Of a DNA stretch of 64,000 bases, positions 12,173-24,257 are shown piece after piece. The notes under the pieces are model-generated. The model saw only the letters and a program-made list of their open reading frames with translations. It was not told the origin of the DNA and searched no databases. A program made the position numbers and the translations under genes. The first letter of the stretch is position 1. Each line of letters begins with the position of its first letter. The DNA is from Steinernema hermaphroditum (Eukaryota > Nematoda > Chromadorea > Rhabditida > Steinernematidae): positions 7,502,001 to 7,566,000 of the forward strand of contig CM059625.1 in NCBI GenBank assembly GCA_030435675.1, given 5' to 3'.

Positions 12173-13624
12173 TCAACACCAAGCGAGTTTGACTGGGCGG
12201 GTGACCTGAACCCACTTGAAATCATCGGAGCGTAGAGGAAGTGCCTTGGGTTCGGGAGTTGCATCTTTCTGCACCTCCCAAATGCGAAGAGCTTCCATAG
12301 CATTCGGGGGAAGCTCGATGTTCTGAAGGGCCTGACAGTGGCTGATAGCTCGCAGAAGCTGTATGTCATGGTGTACAATTATATACTGGACAATGAAGGC
12401 TATGCAGTAACCTATGTGGTCGGACTGGTGGCAGACAAGAACCTAGAAGTAGCGATTCAATGTTTCAGAAATGTTTCAAAACGGCTTACATTCGAGGCGG
12501 CGCTGCGAGCCCGTGAAATAAATCTGTTGACGATGATGAATAAATCAACCATTTCCTGTATTGCTGTGTTTTCTTCGGTTTCCTACACTATTATTACCTT
12601 TGGTGATGTGCTGCCATTCACTTTCAGCACAAGTTCTTCTTTATGATGATGCTTTCCATTGGTACATTTGCAGTATGCGCTTGCGGTGCAAGGTATCCCC
12701 GTTAGATTCTAAAGAGCATTACACGATAATATTGAATGTGCTGTACCAAGATCCGATGAACCGTATTGGCGCAGCTCCATTCGCTGTCATTTGCAAACGC
12801 GGGAGCTCCGCTGAACATGAATGCCAGAAGCCGACGAGGACTCTCAGGACGACATGCTTCTATGGAGGAAGCACTACGTGATCTCTTCTTCGGAGAGGTG
12901 TCCGTAGTATTGTTGTCTGCGTTCTCAGGAATCTGTAGTTGTGATATAATTGTGCTGCCTACTATATTTCCTATAAATTATTTTGTGCCACATTGTAATG
13001 CGATGTGCCTAGATTAAAATCTGAAGAAGGGACAAAAGCGTAATTGACGGACATAGCTGCAATTTAAACAACGAAAGTCAAAGAGCAAAAAACGAACTTG
13101 TGTTCGTTTGCGTTAAAAGATGTACCATGTTCAAAAGAGTGGATGACAACTAGCTCATTATCTGTTAGAAGGGTGAATTTTGCGTTGAGTACGGATATAA
13201 ACCTCAAAATTTACCTTACCGAATGTGCGAGTGAAAGAACTCGAATAGGGCCAAACTTCGGACGTGAAGTTGATACCGTTGGGTGGGCTGAAGATGAGCG
13301 GTGCGAGGGAGTCGTGCGCGTGTTCCTAAGCAGTATGGAGCGCCGGTTCACCAGGCTTGTGGGATTGCTTGGAGGTGAGTCGAGTGTGGGACCCGTTAGA
13401 GAGCGATTTAGTATGCGAGGATGTCCATTGGGCATTTGCGAACGCTCAGTTGTATTCTGTGGAGAGTGGTAGACAATAGGCTGCGTTGATTTAATGACAC
13501 CACCGATATGAAACTTCTCGATAATGCGAGACGAGTGAAGCGAAGAGGAGGAGCTTCCGGAAGAAGACACTTCGCCTTCCCCCGACATTGCTCTTACAAC
13601 GACAAAGGGACGCGACGTAGTCAT
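12173..13624 (-). CDS. Uncharacterised protein, Ser-rich N-terminus and helical C-terminus
   Basis: Four exons join cleanly with every intron in phase 0: 13220-13624, 12723-12932, 12490-12582 and 12173-12442, giving about 325 residues. Splice sites are ordinary (GTAAGG, GTAATG and GTAAGC donors; CTACAG, GTGTAG and TTCTAG acceptors). The start is the ATG at 13624 or the in-frame ATG at 13588. The first exon is Ser/Thr/Pro-rich and looks disordered. A basic stretch (SPKKRSRSASSIE) opens the second exon. From LLAFMFSGAPAFANDSEW on, the protein looks helical (QEMVDLFIIVNRFISRA, GYCIAFIVQYIIVHHD, LQNIELPPNAMEALRIWEV). No signal peptide. I do not recognise the family; the phase agreement and composition argue strongly that it is a real gene. 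Confidence 0.72.
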
Positions 13625-14670
13625 GGAGATGAGCGCCGCAGGTGAAGCGCGCGAAGCCTGCTCCTCCTAGCGGCCCAAATGAAGAAGAATCCGGCACCGT
13701 TCGTCTTCCGCCCCACCTCTTTCGAACGACGTCCTCGAAGTACCGGCGTAGAACCGCCTCCTGCGCTTAAAATCGTTGAGGGGAGTGAGTCGCCCTTTTA
13801 CCGTAAAATCGCATGGTGTGGATGAACGGCTCGGAAATTACCGTACACCTTTTGTTGGGAAGTAAAAAAGTGCCCGGCAGTAATAAAGAACGATTTAATC
13901 TGCGAACGGATTAATGAAAAGAGCATGTGAACTTCTACTCATTCAGGTGGAAAACTAAAACCCCCAAAAAGATGTCATTAAAGGTCGCTTTGTGCTCTTT
14001 GATGAGGCCGGCACACATTGAATTCGAAGTATCTTCCTTTCAAGAAAGAACAAAAGCTTTCACAACTTCCCAAATCCTTCTTCTTGTGGAATTACGAATG
14101 TCGGATTTTCCGTCTATCCTCGGATTTTTTACTATTAACTTCTTAAATTATGCGACATTTAAAAGCAGACCAGGACTGCGATATACACTTTTACACAAAC
14201 AACAGAGCAGTTTTTCTTTAAATGTTGTTCTTCTTTTTTTCGGGAACAAACTACTTTCTTCTTCTTTCCGGAAATTCTGCCAATCCAATCACATCGCATA
14301 AACGTCGTTCAGAACACTTTTCAAACGTCGTGATCATTCTCTAAAATTAAGGTTTGTGTGGTAAGGATGTTCTCTAAAAGTGAAACATTCTAAAGCAGGG
14401 CAAACCTGGGTTCTTCGTCGAATACGGACACATTCTTGAAGCAATCGTCCTCTTGAGAGCTGAAAGTACAGTGTAGATGTCGGCTGGCTCTGTTTTGAAA
14501 TGATAAGTATGCCCTGTTTCTAGTCGAAATGTTCGTTGCAGTGGAATTAACCAATTGTTGAAGGCAAAACAACAACACGTGTCAGTCTGCATTCTTATTT
14601 AATTGCATGTCAACATTTTCATAAATATACAAATAGGTGCATTCATATAAACAAGCGTAGAAATGCCGAC
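13625..14670. other. Intergenic between two minus-strand genes
   Basis: Contains the promoter of the uncharacterised gene and the 3' flank of the ZP gene. GC falls and short T-rich runs appear at about 14210-14280. No supported coding sequence seen. Confidence 0.4.
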
Positions 14671-16881
14671 TTAAGCCGATTTGACGGATGCCAACTCGTA
14701 GGGAGGACAGAGAGCGGAAAACTCGATTAAACGCCGCTCGTAGTACTTTCTTTGCACACAAAGGGTCAGCGATGCGACGATAATCAACCCTGTAATGCAT
14801 CAAATGCTCAAATAGGCTATCTACAAAGAATGTCTTACCAGCGATAGCGGCGATCCACAGTGAACTGCTTAGGGTGTTCCTCATCTCACAGTCCATCGGA
14901 ACAGTGAAGGGTTGCTGAACAACTCCAGTCGTCGATGCCAGGTTCTCATCGCGACTGAAGATAATCAGCTGAAGAAAGTGGATTCATTGTTATGCAGGAA
15001 CTATGTTGCAAAGTGTACCTGATCAGCTGTCACGTCGAAAGTAATCTTGTCGGTCGTACCGTTGGTACTCACGGTAATGGGCTTTGGAACTGCCCGTCTA
15101 CTACGTGGGTATCCATTTGTAATTTGATAGCCGTTTCCAGTAGGGTAGGTGCCGTAGTTCCCGACGTTGTACCCGTTGTACGAATCAGAGATACTGTAGA
15201 ATCCCGAAGAACCGCCCTGGCCTCCGTATCCTCCCCCATTTCCATACTGACCTTGAGAAGGTTGAGGACCGTAGCGACCTTGAACTCGTAAAGCACACAT
15301 ATGTGAAAGTGAATCTATGAAATACCTGTAGGGATCGAGCCTGATTGGCTGGAATCAGGAACGCCATAGGGATAGCCACCACCCGGAGTAGGTGTTCCCG
15401 TGCCAGGTGTTGTTCCAGTACCTCGCGATCCCGAGTCTGGTGTTCCTGGAGGGCCGGGCTGGATGTATTGGAAACTGCCATAAGCTTTCTCGTAGCCTCC
15501 TGGAATTTCACCAGTAATCTCGCTTGGTATCACTTCAGTCTGTGTGAATGGCCAACCTGTGGGTGTCGTCTCCCCTAAAGTGGTTACCGATTTTGTGTTT
15601 ACTTAAGTGCAATGTACCTGGATAAGTGGGCGGATGAGGAGATGTTGTTACGATGCCATTGGGAGCAGTCACTTGGGGAGTGCTTGCGGTTTTAGAACCA
15701 GTTGCTGATGACTGAGACGTAGCCGCTTGAGTGGGACGGGTCACCATGTTCGGAAGTGAGGTAGACGCATACGGAATGTAGGGACCGCTTGTGACGACCG
15801 GAAGTGGAGGTCCTCCTTCAGTGGGCAGTTCGATGAACTGACAAGTGGGTGGCTAAATGTCGGTTAATTTTACACATTCCAAAAATTTTAGCAATACAGT
15901 GATGCCTTCGCATCCATTGTCCATTAAGCGACAAAGAGTGATTTGGCAGGTGAAGTGAACTATCATCTGATCGGCAAATTTGAACGCGTGGATGGCCGAT
16001 GATGCTAATGTCAGATTAGATGAGTACTGGAGAGGCTCCAGCAAGGACGAATCCATTACACACCTAAAGCGATGTCCACTATAAGATACAAATTTTTATT
16101 TACCCTCTGCTGTCGAGAAGTTGGAATTCGTTCCCAATTCCGTCCCTGACAATGCAGGAGTGAACCAACATGCCCATTTGATCTGAAATCAATTATGCTT
16201 TGCTAGTCTTTGAATGGAGAAAGTACCAGAGTCACAGCTCCATTTATGCACCAAACGGTCTCCGATGTTTGCGAATTTCACTGCAGGTCCGTCGACTGAG
16301 TCTTGAAGGACCTCGTAGATGCACGTCGGCAAATGCTCCTCCTCGTTGATCTCCGTTGTTCCCAGATTTCCAATCTCGATGCTTTGGTGCACCTTATTCC
16401 GATTTTCCCGGTAGAAGCAGCTCACACTATAGGCTCTGTCCGCCTGTGTGAGGAAAAGGTGATGGTGCTGAACGATGACCACGACATTGTACGATATTCC
16501 CGGGGGATTAATCTAAATCTTTTTTGTAGAATCACGTTTGCAAAGAACGGAAACCAACCGAACGTTCTCGGCGGATGTTGCACTCGCTGCGATAGGGAAT
16601 ATGGAAGTAGAATGGTTCGTTTATGGGGAATTGAGTGTAGTCGAGATGACAATTTCCTCCAAAAAAGAACCCTTTCACGTATACGTGACCAGTAAACGGC
16701 TGCCCCTCGGGAAGGAAGTGCAACCGTAGGCCATCTTCCATACATTGCTTAATTTTTTTGTGCCATCTTTGATGACAGAGAAATAAATTACCAGTTGAGG
16801 GGCAGTGTCGATTGCAGCCGAAATCGTAGAGACGGAAAACGAGAGCAGTACGATCAGCGAGTACGGTACGAGAAAGGACAT
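14671..16881 (-). CDS. Cuticlin-like ZP-domain transmembrane protein
   Basis: A cuticlin-like (CUT/CUTL) zona-pellucida protein, expected to be secreted by epidermis and polymerised in cuticle. The start ATG (16881) opens a signal peptide (MSFLVPYSLIVLLSFSVSTI). The ZP domain runs across exons between about 16730 and 15850: GHVYVKGFFFGGNCHLDY, YHFHIPYRSEC-like segment, CFYRENRNKVHQSIEIG, VHKWSCDSDQMGMLVHSC, CVMDSSLLEPLQYSS and FTCQITLCR. A long Thr/Pro/Gly-rich linker follows (about 15850-15090). A basic site YPRSRRAVPK is placed as the consensus furin cleavage site. Then come the external hydrophobic region and a transmembrane helix (LWIAAIAG joined to LIIVASLTLCV), with a short cytoplasmic tail ending at 14671. 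About nine short-intron exons. The order signal-ZP-furin-TM is canonical; the linker is longer than usual. Confidence 0.92.
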
Positions 16882-17477
16882 GACGAGGTGTGGAAGACTT
16901 GAAGAGACAACGATGAGTGGTTGTGCTTCCTTTTAGCCCTGCTATTGACACCTCCAAGTGAAGTGGCGACTCCAACACCTGTTCTCACGTTTAAATAGCT
17001 ACACCATAGGCTTCAAGCCGGTTCGGCGCCAAAGCTATACAAAATCCCTTTTACAGTTGGATAGGATGACCCAAATCTGGCTCAAAGCCGTTTAATGTAA
17101 TTTAATGCCGTTGCTTTTGGCTACGCCCGCGAGTTGACAAAGGATTGAAAAAAATGCGACAAAAAGATTCGGAATGTGCGGTACAACTTTATCCTTTTTG
17201 CAATCATGCCTACTAGTTGTCTTAACAGACACATTGAATGGATGTCATGATGGAGGGTTGCACTATATAGGCCGCTGAAATGTGTCTGTAAAAGGTGCTA
17301 CACGAATAGTCCAATTTATTATTCTGCTTGTATAGTACCATATATGACGCCGTAAAAATATATACATTCGATTTCTCAATAGACATTTCATAAAGTTCCT
17401 CTTCAAAACGTACAAAACCGAAAGTAAGAGCTTTGTGGATGAGAATCAGGTGGGCCAAAAAGGGAGCACTTGAGTGT
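16882..17477. other. Intergenic, ZP gene promoter and vab-9 3' flank
   Basis: No coding frame supported. The 5' side should carry the ZP-gene promoter; the remainder is A/T-rich and would hold the vab-9 3' UTR. Confidence 0.4.
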
Positions 17478-18670
17478 TTAGGTGAATTCCGGAGGCGGAT
17501 TGTACATTGTCTTCTCCTTGTAGTAGATATCTTCGTGTTCCTTATCGCATATCATCAGTAAAGATGCGGCGAAGCTAAACACGGTGGCGCCCCATGCAAT
17601 GCCGTAAGACCAGTCAAAGTCCCAATTGCGAACTCCGTAGTCGTTTCTTCGCACGTAGAAGCAGACAGGGAAAATGATCAGCGATGTCAACTCGAGAAAT
17701 ACTGTAATTCGTTGATACCTAATGAAATGTTACATTGACTGCGTACCTGCGAAGATTATGAGGCATGTGGTGGCTTTGTAGAAAATGTACTTTTTGTGAA
17801 GATCGTTTCCTCGCAACCCCAGAACATTCATAATGATACCAAAAAATGTGGCAACGCAGGCGATGATGAGTAACACAATCACAGCTATTATGTAGGCTGA
17901 AAGAAAACCATGTGATGATCGTGTTTATATGTCAAAAGCCGTTCTAGGACTGGCAGTGCGATTAGTCACGACGTCGCGGATACTAATGAATCCAGACGCT
18001 AACCCTTTACGAGGAAAAGTCTCTGTGGTGACCTTTTAATTTGGGTCCATCAGAAACGTAGAAATGTTTTTTTTTCAACTGGCGAATGTTATACGAGAAA
18101 TGAGTATTAATTAAAGCAGCTAAGCATGCTACAAAATTACTCTAGCTGCACAATAACTCCTGCTTTCATGAAGTCGGTAAGTTGTTTTAGAGTTTTGCGG
18201 TTTTTCGAGAATTCAGCGTCATGAAGGGAGAAGAAGCTCAACTAGATTGTGCGTCGAGTGTTGTGTGTCACATTTGCAAACGAAACATTCAAGCCGAGAC
18301 TAGTCAATGCAGTCTCGACTCTCGGAAACGAGCGGTACACTGTTTGTTTAGAAGGTGGTCAGTTGTAAACTTACATGCGTCTCTGGAGTGTTCTTGACAT
18401 TGACCGGGCTTAGGAGCGTTCGATACTGGATTCAGACGAGCTCGTGCCGATTCCACTCCACACTCCCAAAACAATCCGATTTTGAGACTGTCGGAACTGA
18501 GCCAGTTCGTCGTTGCAAGACTGACTATTAGAAGAGCTAGTGCAACCACCATACATATTAAAGCAATAACCTGTAGCAACTTAATTTATTTTGGGTCTTC
18601 CAATAGGATAACCTGCCTTTAAAGGTCGAACCACCGTCACGGTCTCTATTGTGGTCGTCTGCGCGGCCAT
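17478..18670 (-). CDS. vab-9: VAB-9 / TMEM47 claudin-like four-helix protein
   Basis: Ortholog of C. elegans VAB-9 (vertebrate TMEM47), a claudin-superfamily protein at epidermal adherens junctions that links to actin and shapes the body. The start ATG at 18670 gives AAQTTTIETVTVVRPLK, close to what I recall of the VAB-9 N-terminus. Helix 1 is VIALICMVVALALLIVSLA, followed by the extracellular NWLSSDSLKIGLFWEC segment. Helices 2-3 lie in the exon at about 17744-17897 (YIIAVIVLLIIACVATFFG) and the last exon (LTSLIIFPVCFYV). Helix 4 is IAWGATVFSFAASLLMI. The tail is YYKEKTMYNPPPEF, ending at 17478. Joining exon 1 to exon 2 in frame seems to need a GC-AG intron (donor GCAGGT at about 18606). The exon order matches a single-copy gene. 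Confidence 0.92.
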
Positions 18671-20406
18671 CACCCGCTCCCAGCTCTAAATTGAACGAAT
18701 ATAAGCATGCTCTCAGCAAAAGTGCATAACACGGAGTGGAATCATCCGATTTTACCGCGCTATCGATCGAACACACCAAGGTACAATGACATCAATCGTA
18801 TCGGCATCCCGAATTGGAACACGCCGTAGGGGTCACATCACCGCGCGGGCACGCATATTGTCAGCACTCACTGCAGCAAATGCAGGATTATAGATTTCCA
18901 AAAAGGACCAAATTCAACTCTGGAACGCTAAGGTTGCTCGAATGCACATTCGGCAAATCAGTGCAGAGTGTTCGACATTTCAAGGAGAGTAACAAAAGCA
19001 ATTCATTTCCGCAACACATATAAACACTACACTTAACACACTGCCATTCCGCGCCTCTTCACCACCACGGCCTCTCCCCACGAGGCTGTTCAAATGACTG
19101 ACTGCTGACGCAGTCAGAGGACGGGAGCCACAGGGCTACCGGCAGATCTTACGAACTGTGGTAATCAGAATTTAATACTATGAGGAAAAGATAAGTCACA
19201 TGTGCTGTGTTGTGACATCAGGCGCTAAGTTTGAAGTTCATCCGAAACGCTGATGAAACCTTGATGGAAAGCTCACAAAACAAATCAAAATATCGCTTTA
19301 GAGAACAGCTGATGCCTGACGGAATTCAAAAAGTTGTCAGCATGAGTGGAACTCTTACCGCAAATCGCACGTATTGGGGCATAAACAACGTAATCTTTTA
19401 AGTAAAAACGGGGAAAGGGAACTGTTACACAAAAGCGTAGAGGAAACGGACTCAGACCGACATTGAATCTCCACTGAACGATGCTTTCACGAACAGTTCC
19501 GTACAGAGGAACAGCGAGGAGCAAACGCTTTTCCGGAGGTGCCTCGCAAGATGAACGTACACAAGGCCGCCATTCATGTCTTAGTCATTGATGATAACGT
19601 ACACATCGCACCAACGGCGACATCGCGCACGCGATTGCTGTGTGTTCGTCCGATTGTGTAAACATCCTAACTCGCGTCTGTGCTAGTTTCTAATGCCGCC
19701 GCAAGGACATGACGGAAATCCGAGAAGTGAATGAGGAACACCGTGTTGAGAAGAGGGGAATGCAGAGAGTTTTGTGATAGTAACGGCACAGAAATGGTTT
19801 AAACGCCGCCGGCTGAATTTCGCTGGATGAAAAAGTCGACTTGAGGATAATCTCGGTTCGATCGGTGTGGCCGTCGTGTCCTCAGGGGATGGGCCCTCTT
19901 CAGCTGCACTCATTGCCAGTGTGAAGAAGGCCACAGAAGTGCAATCTTGAACAATAAGTCGTGCGCCGGCGGCTTCAGGGGAGCCGTGGCAGGACTCAAC
20001 GAGCAGGGTATGGAGTAAAAACGGCGCGCGTCCCCGGTGTTCGGACTCTGAAGACAGTCGTGCAGTCCTGACGACGCTTGACGGTAATACTACATCGAAC
20101 GGCTGGCTGTATCTCTCCCGTTCCCACGCTCATTTTCGATGGAGGGAGGGAGTCCTTTGCAGTATCGCGCTACAAGTCCTTTCCACCAGTCGCTCGCTCA
20201 CTTCCAGCCGGTTAAAAGCCATTCGATTGTGAAATGCAGGTGATACTTTTATGACTGTTTTTGAATGCAGGCTGTAGTATTCTTCTTTTGGTCATTCGCA
20301 TGTGCTTCTGTTCGAGAATAGATCGTAGCAATATGGCGTCGTGTTTCATCGTTGTGTGGTTTGATCAATGTTGTTCGAGTTAACGTGAACTTCCAGCGTG
20401 TTTCAG
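18671..20406. other. Intergenic between divergent vab-9 and cnep-1
   Basis: A 1.7 kb divergent promoter region. A minus-strand frame at 19683-19934 starts plausibly (MAFFTLAMSAAEEGPSP) but has no splice or family support. An ATGCAG followed by GTGATA at 20234 could be a 5' exon of cnep-1, but I could not connect it in frame. Confidence 0.35.
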
Positions 20407-21376
20407 GTTTGAAACCGAAGACTTGAAGCGACTGGAGATGCGCAACAAGAAGAAAGAGGTGAATGCTCTTACTCGTGGCCCTGCAGTTGAAAACTTCCTT
20501 ATCCGTTTCTTCCGAAGCAGCTCGTATGGCATATGCTGTTGGTTTCTCAGCATTTGGAACTGTATACTCTACATTTTGCGACGACAGTATAGAGGAGTAA
20601 GTACTATTCACAGGTGCGTCGTTTACTTAATGTTTCAGATACGGAAATACCAAGCTGTAAGATACGAAGATATTCCATTGTCACCACTAACCGCCCAACG
20701 TCTTGTAATTGTTCGCCGGAAAATTTTAGTTCTAGACCTCGACGAAACGTTGATACATTCGCATCATGACGGAGTCGTTCGCCCGATGGTACAGCCAGGA
20801 ACTCCTCCGGATTTTGTTCTTCGGGTACGCTGAATTTAAATCTTGTTTGAATGCAGCTTTTCTTTTTCAGGTTCATATTGATAATCATCCTGTGCGATTT
20901 TTTGTTCACTGCCGCCCGCATGTTGATTACTTTTTGTCGGTTGTCAGCCAATGGTTCGATCTAGTGGTTTTTACGGCCAGCATGGAGATATACGGTACTT
21001 CTGTGGCAGACAAGCTGGACAAAGGACGTGGTTTGCTGGCGCGGAGGTACTTTCGTCAGCACTGTACGATGGATTACTCGGGTTACACGAAGGATTTATC
21101 AGCCATCCATAGTGATTTGTCGTCAATATTTATTCTGGACAATTCACCTGCAGCATATAGAAACTTCAGACGTAATTTTCCGTTATGTTGTCGTAATAAT
21201 CATTTCATCGTCCAGAAAACGCAATCCCGATCAAATCCTGGTTCAGCGACCCGACGGACACATGTCTCCTGAACCTTCTACCGTTTTTAGACGCTCTACG
21301 ATTCACAAACGATGTGAGATCAATTCTCAGCCGAAATCAGATCCTTCAACAGGTGGGTTGTGTTAAGGACGAATAG
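20407..21376 (+). CDS. cnep-1: CNEP-1 / CTDNEP1 (Dullard) nuclear-envelope phosphatase
   Basis: A haloacid-dehalogenase-type Ser/Thr phosphatase of the CTDNEP1 group, which with NEP1R1 dephosphorylates lipin at the nuclear envelope. Exons 20407-20596, 20639-20824, 20871-21171 and 21216-21376 join in phase. The first exon has a hydrophobic segment ([18 protein letters not shown]) matching the family's membrane anchor. The catalytic motif is [18 protein letters not shown] (DxDxT). Further matches are [52 protein letters not shown] and [20 protein letters not shown]. The acceptor at 20406 precedes an in-frame ATG at about 20457, but an upstream coding exon is possible. The stop at 21374-21376 gives a C-terminus slightly different from the family's, or another short exon follows. 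Confidence 0.92.
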
Positions 21377-22511
21377 TGCATGTAAGCCGAAAGTCTGTTA
21401 GCGTGTCGTTTGGAAATCTAAGTAATTGTGCAGTATTAAGGTGTATTGAACTACAAACCTTCCTTCGTCGGTGTTCCTTGGCCCTTCGTAGATGACGAAC
21501 GCACCGCTCTCCCCCTGTATAGCACTCTGGTGAGTGAACATGTATAATATTGAAACGAAGTTTGTACGTAATGGTTGTGTTGGCATTTTGTAACCTTAAC
21601 AATTTTACAATGTATAGTTACCCCATCATTTCAGTTGTCTTTTCTTTCTATAAGTCAGGAGGAAGCCGTGTGTGTGCTGTTTTTAGGCTATGTGACTGTG
21701 TAGTCGATGAGAGTACCTTTCAGAGCGTTTATTTTCTTTCGTTCCTTTGTTGTTTTCTGACGTTGAAATTTGAGTTTTCACGAATGCATTGTGATCTGTT
21801 GAATTTGGCATAGGTGACATACGAAACTGCTAAACGAAAGACCCGCGTTCTATTCATTCTCCGATCGTCGCTATGTAAAATTTCCGGTCTAGGCTCGACT
21901 TTGTAGACGGATGTATAATTTATTTTCTTTTTGTGATATACCTCCTCTAACTCTGTGATTACTATCAATATCTTCTTGATTCTGAGTTTTGACATCGGTA
22001 TGATCGTGCTGAATGGTGTACATAATAAAGCAGATTTTTTGCTTCCTTTTATCAACGATGAGCTTGAGCTCTTTTATATTCGCCTCTGTGAAGGGAGTTG
22101 CCGCGATACGCGGAACAACATTTCAGAAACTACCACGTCCTCGCCGATTTAAGGGTTGTGTGGGGTCTCTAACGTACCTTCCCCACTAACCATTGTTTCT
22201 CCGTGTTTCATCTACATTCTGTAATTACCGCATCAAATTTATTCATTAGATGTAGCCAACAGATTTAGGTTTTAATGAAGTATGTACATTCTACGAAATA
22301 ACGATCAGTAGAGGCGATGATTGCAGATGGTAAAGCGTGAGAACGAATACGGTGCACCGGTTAGATAAAAAGATCAAGCGATCTTTTAACGACCTTTTCA
22401 AATGCGCCGATTCACGGTCGCCTAAAGAATGGTAAATAGGAGCACCCGTGCGCGACACATAACGATGAGAGAGAGAGAAAAAGAATAAGTCGCGGTGCGA
22501 ACAGAAGATCA
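21377..22511. other. Intergenic between convergent cnep-1 and transporter genes
   Basis: T-rich 3' flanks. Frames up to 108 residues on either strand lack splice support. Probably both 3' UTRs. Confidence 0.4.
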
Positions 22512-24257
22512 CTACAAATTGGCGGTGCAGATCGAGTTGTCCCCGTAGACAGAAATGTTCTGGAAGTGGCCACAGCAGGTCTGACCGAATCCGGCATGTC
22601 CTGAGGCAGTTGGCGCGACCGAAGGTCCATCGAGGAAAGGCCGCACGTAGCAGGGCGCCGTGAAGCGGGCGTTGGTCATCTCATTGACAGCTAGGTAGGT
22701 GGAAATGACTCCGCCACCAACAGCAACGAGAAGCACAAAGGCGTTGATAATGAGAATATGAATGGGAGTACGGCGAATAACGCTGCAAAAAAGAGCTTCC
22801 GAAACAAGAAAACAAATGTTTTTACCATCGGAATGATGGGATGATTCCCTTGGCCCACTGTTCCTCATTGGCTGCCTTGATATACAAGTTGAAGAGGCTG
22901 GGGAAGATGACACACACGATAGGGATGGTGGATGAGCCGACAAGGTTCATGAAGGGACCGAATTCCGGCACTGAGAGGCCACAGAACAGGACGAAACACA
23001 TGATTCCAGTACGGATTGCGATTCTTTTCAGTGAGAATTCTGAATTAGTCTTATCAGTGAGATGCGGGGCAGGACACGGGAAAAACCTTGTGGAATGGAG
23101 AACATTTCTTCCGCTTCTTGGTTAAGAGGGTTCATCAAAATAGTCAAGGTCAGGATGCAGTGCACGGCGATAAACAGATTCGCAGTTTCTTGAATCCAAC
23201 TAGTTTGGATGGAGTTGATGACCGAGTCCATCAAGCTGTCTCCGTAAGTGGTGTAGGCGTAGATCGACATTGGCATGTAGAGCAGGGCAACAACTAAATG
23301 GTGATACATGGAAGTGAACATTGTTGCTTCGTCCTACTTGCAAATCCGACAATGCACGATTTAGTGAAATCCTTGGGTCGCTTCATGTCGTGCTGGATGG
23401 TAGGGAAAACATAGTGACCAGCAAATGCAAAAAGGAATGTGCCCAGACTGAGGACAGCGCTGGAGACGGTGGGAGTGGGCATGACCACAGCAGGACCGCA
23501 GGTTGGCTTATCTATCGTTATGCCGACAACGATGAGGATCACCGAAAGAGCCGTTGTCAACATGGCAATAACGATCACACCCCTAAAGAATTGCGTAGAG
23601 CAAGTCAGCACGCTCGAACGAACCAGAAGTCTTGCGGTGACTTCAGATAAGTGAACGGCAACAGGATGACGGCAACGACGACCACCATGATGCAGTAGTC
23701 CAATTTGAGGTCGAAGATGTTGACAAGGAAGTGATGAATAATGGTAGATGACAACAGAAGATACACAATGGACATTCCGAAGATGGTGACGTAAACACTA
23801 ATCGAGGCAACAGCCCTAAACACTCGGTTTCTGGTCATCAGTGCGAAAAGGAAGCGTACTTGGCGGTCGGTCCCATACTTCTGGCTGCGATCTCAGGGTA
23901 CGGTTTTCGGCAGTGATCATGGTACTCCGGCCACCGTTTCTGCATTATTACCCAAACTTCTCCGAGTTGATGAGCTGTGTACCCGAATATGATAGTGATG
24001 GCAATCATAAACGCAATACCAGCATGAAGACCTAAAAGTTACGTTTTTATGTCTTGCTTCTTTTGGATGTTTGTGTTGAACGGACACAACGAACTAACCT
24101 GAGTTCAGGAAGGCGACAGGCATGGCAACTACGCCACCACCAGCCATATCCGCCACGATGAACAGGGCCGTCACGAACCATCCGATTCCCTTCGAGCGAT
24201 GGACAGATTCCAGCGACTTTCGCAAGTCGTACGGGGTGACAGTCATCTCGTCGGAAG
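22512..24257 (-). CDS. AAAP (SLC36/SLC32-type) amino-acid transporter
   Basis: A multi-pass transporter of the amino acid/auxin permease family. The first recognised exon begins at 24257 after a CACTTTAG acceptor, with an in-frame ATG at 24246 ([14 protein letters not shown]). The family's opening helix motif follows: [19 protein letters not shown]. Then in order come a polar loop ([18 protein letters not shown]), the helices around [48 protein letters not shown], the characteristic [37 protein letters not shown], and the C-terminal helices ending near [16 protein letters not shown] sequence. The tail ends at 22512. About eight exons with short introns. Substrate cannot be read from the sequence; nematodes carry an expanded set of such permeases. 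An upstream 5' exon is possible. Confidence 0.88.

Noticed and set aside
12338..12646. 102-residue plus-strand ORF
   Set aside because: Antisense to exons 12490-12582 and 12173-12442 of the minus-strand gene, which join cleanly in phase 0.
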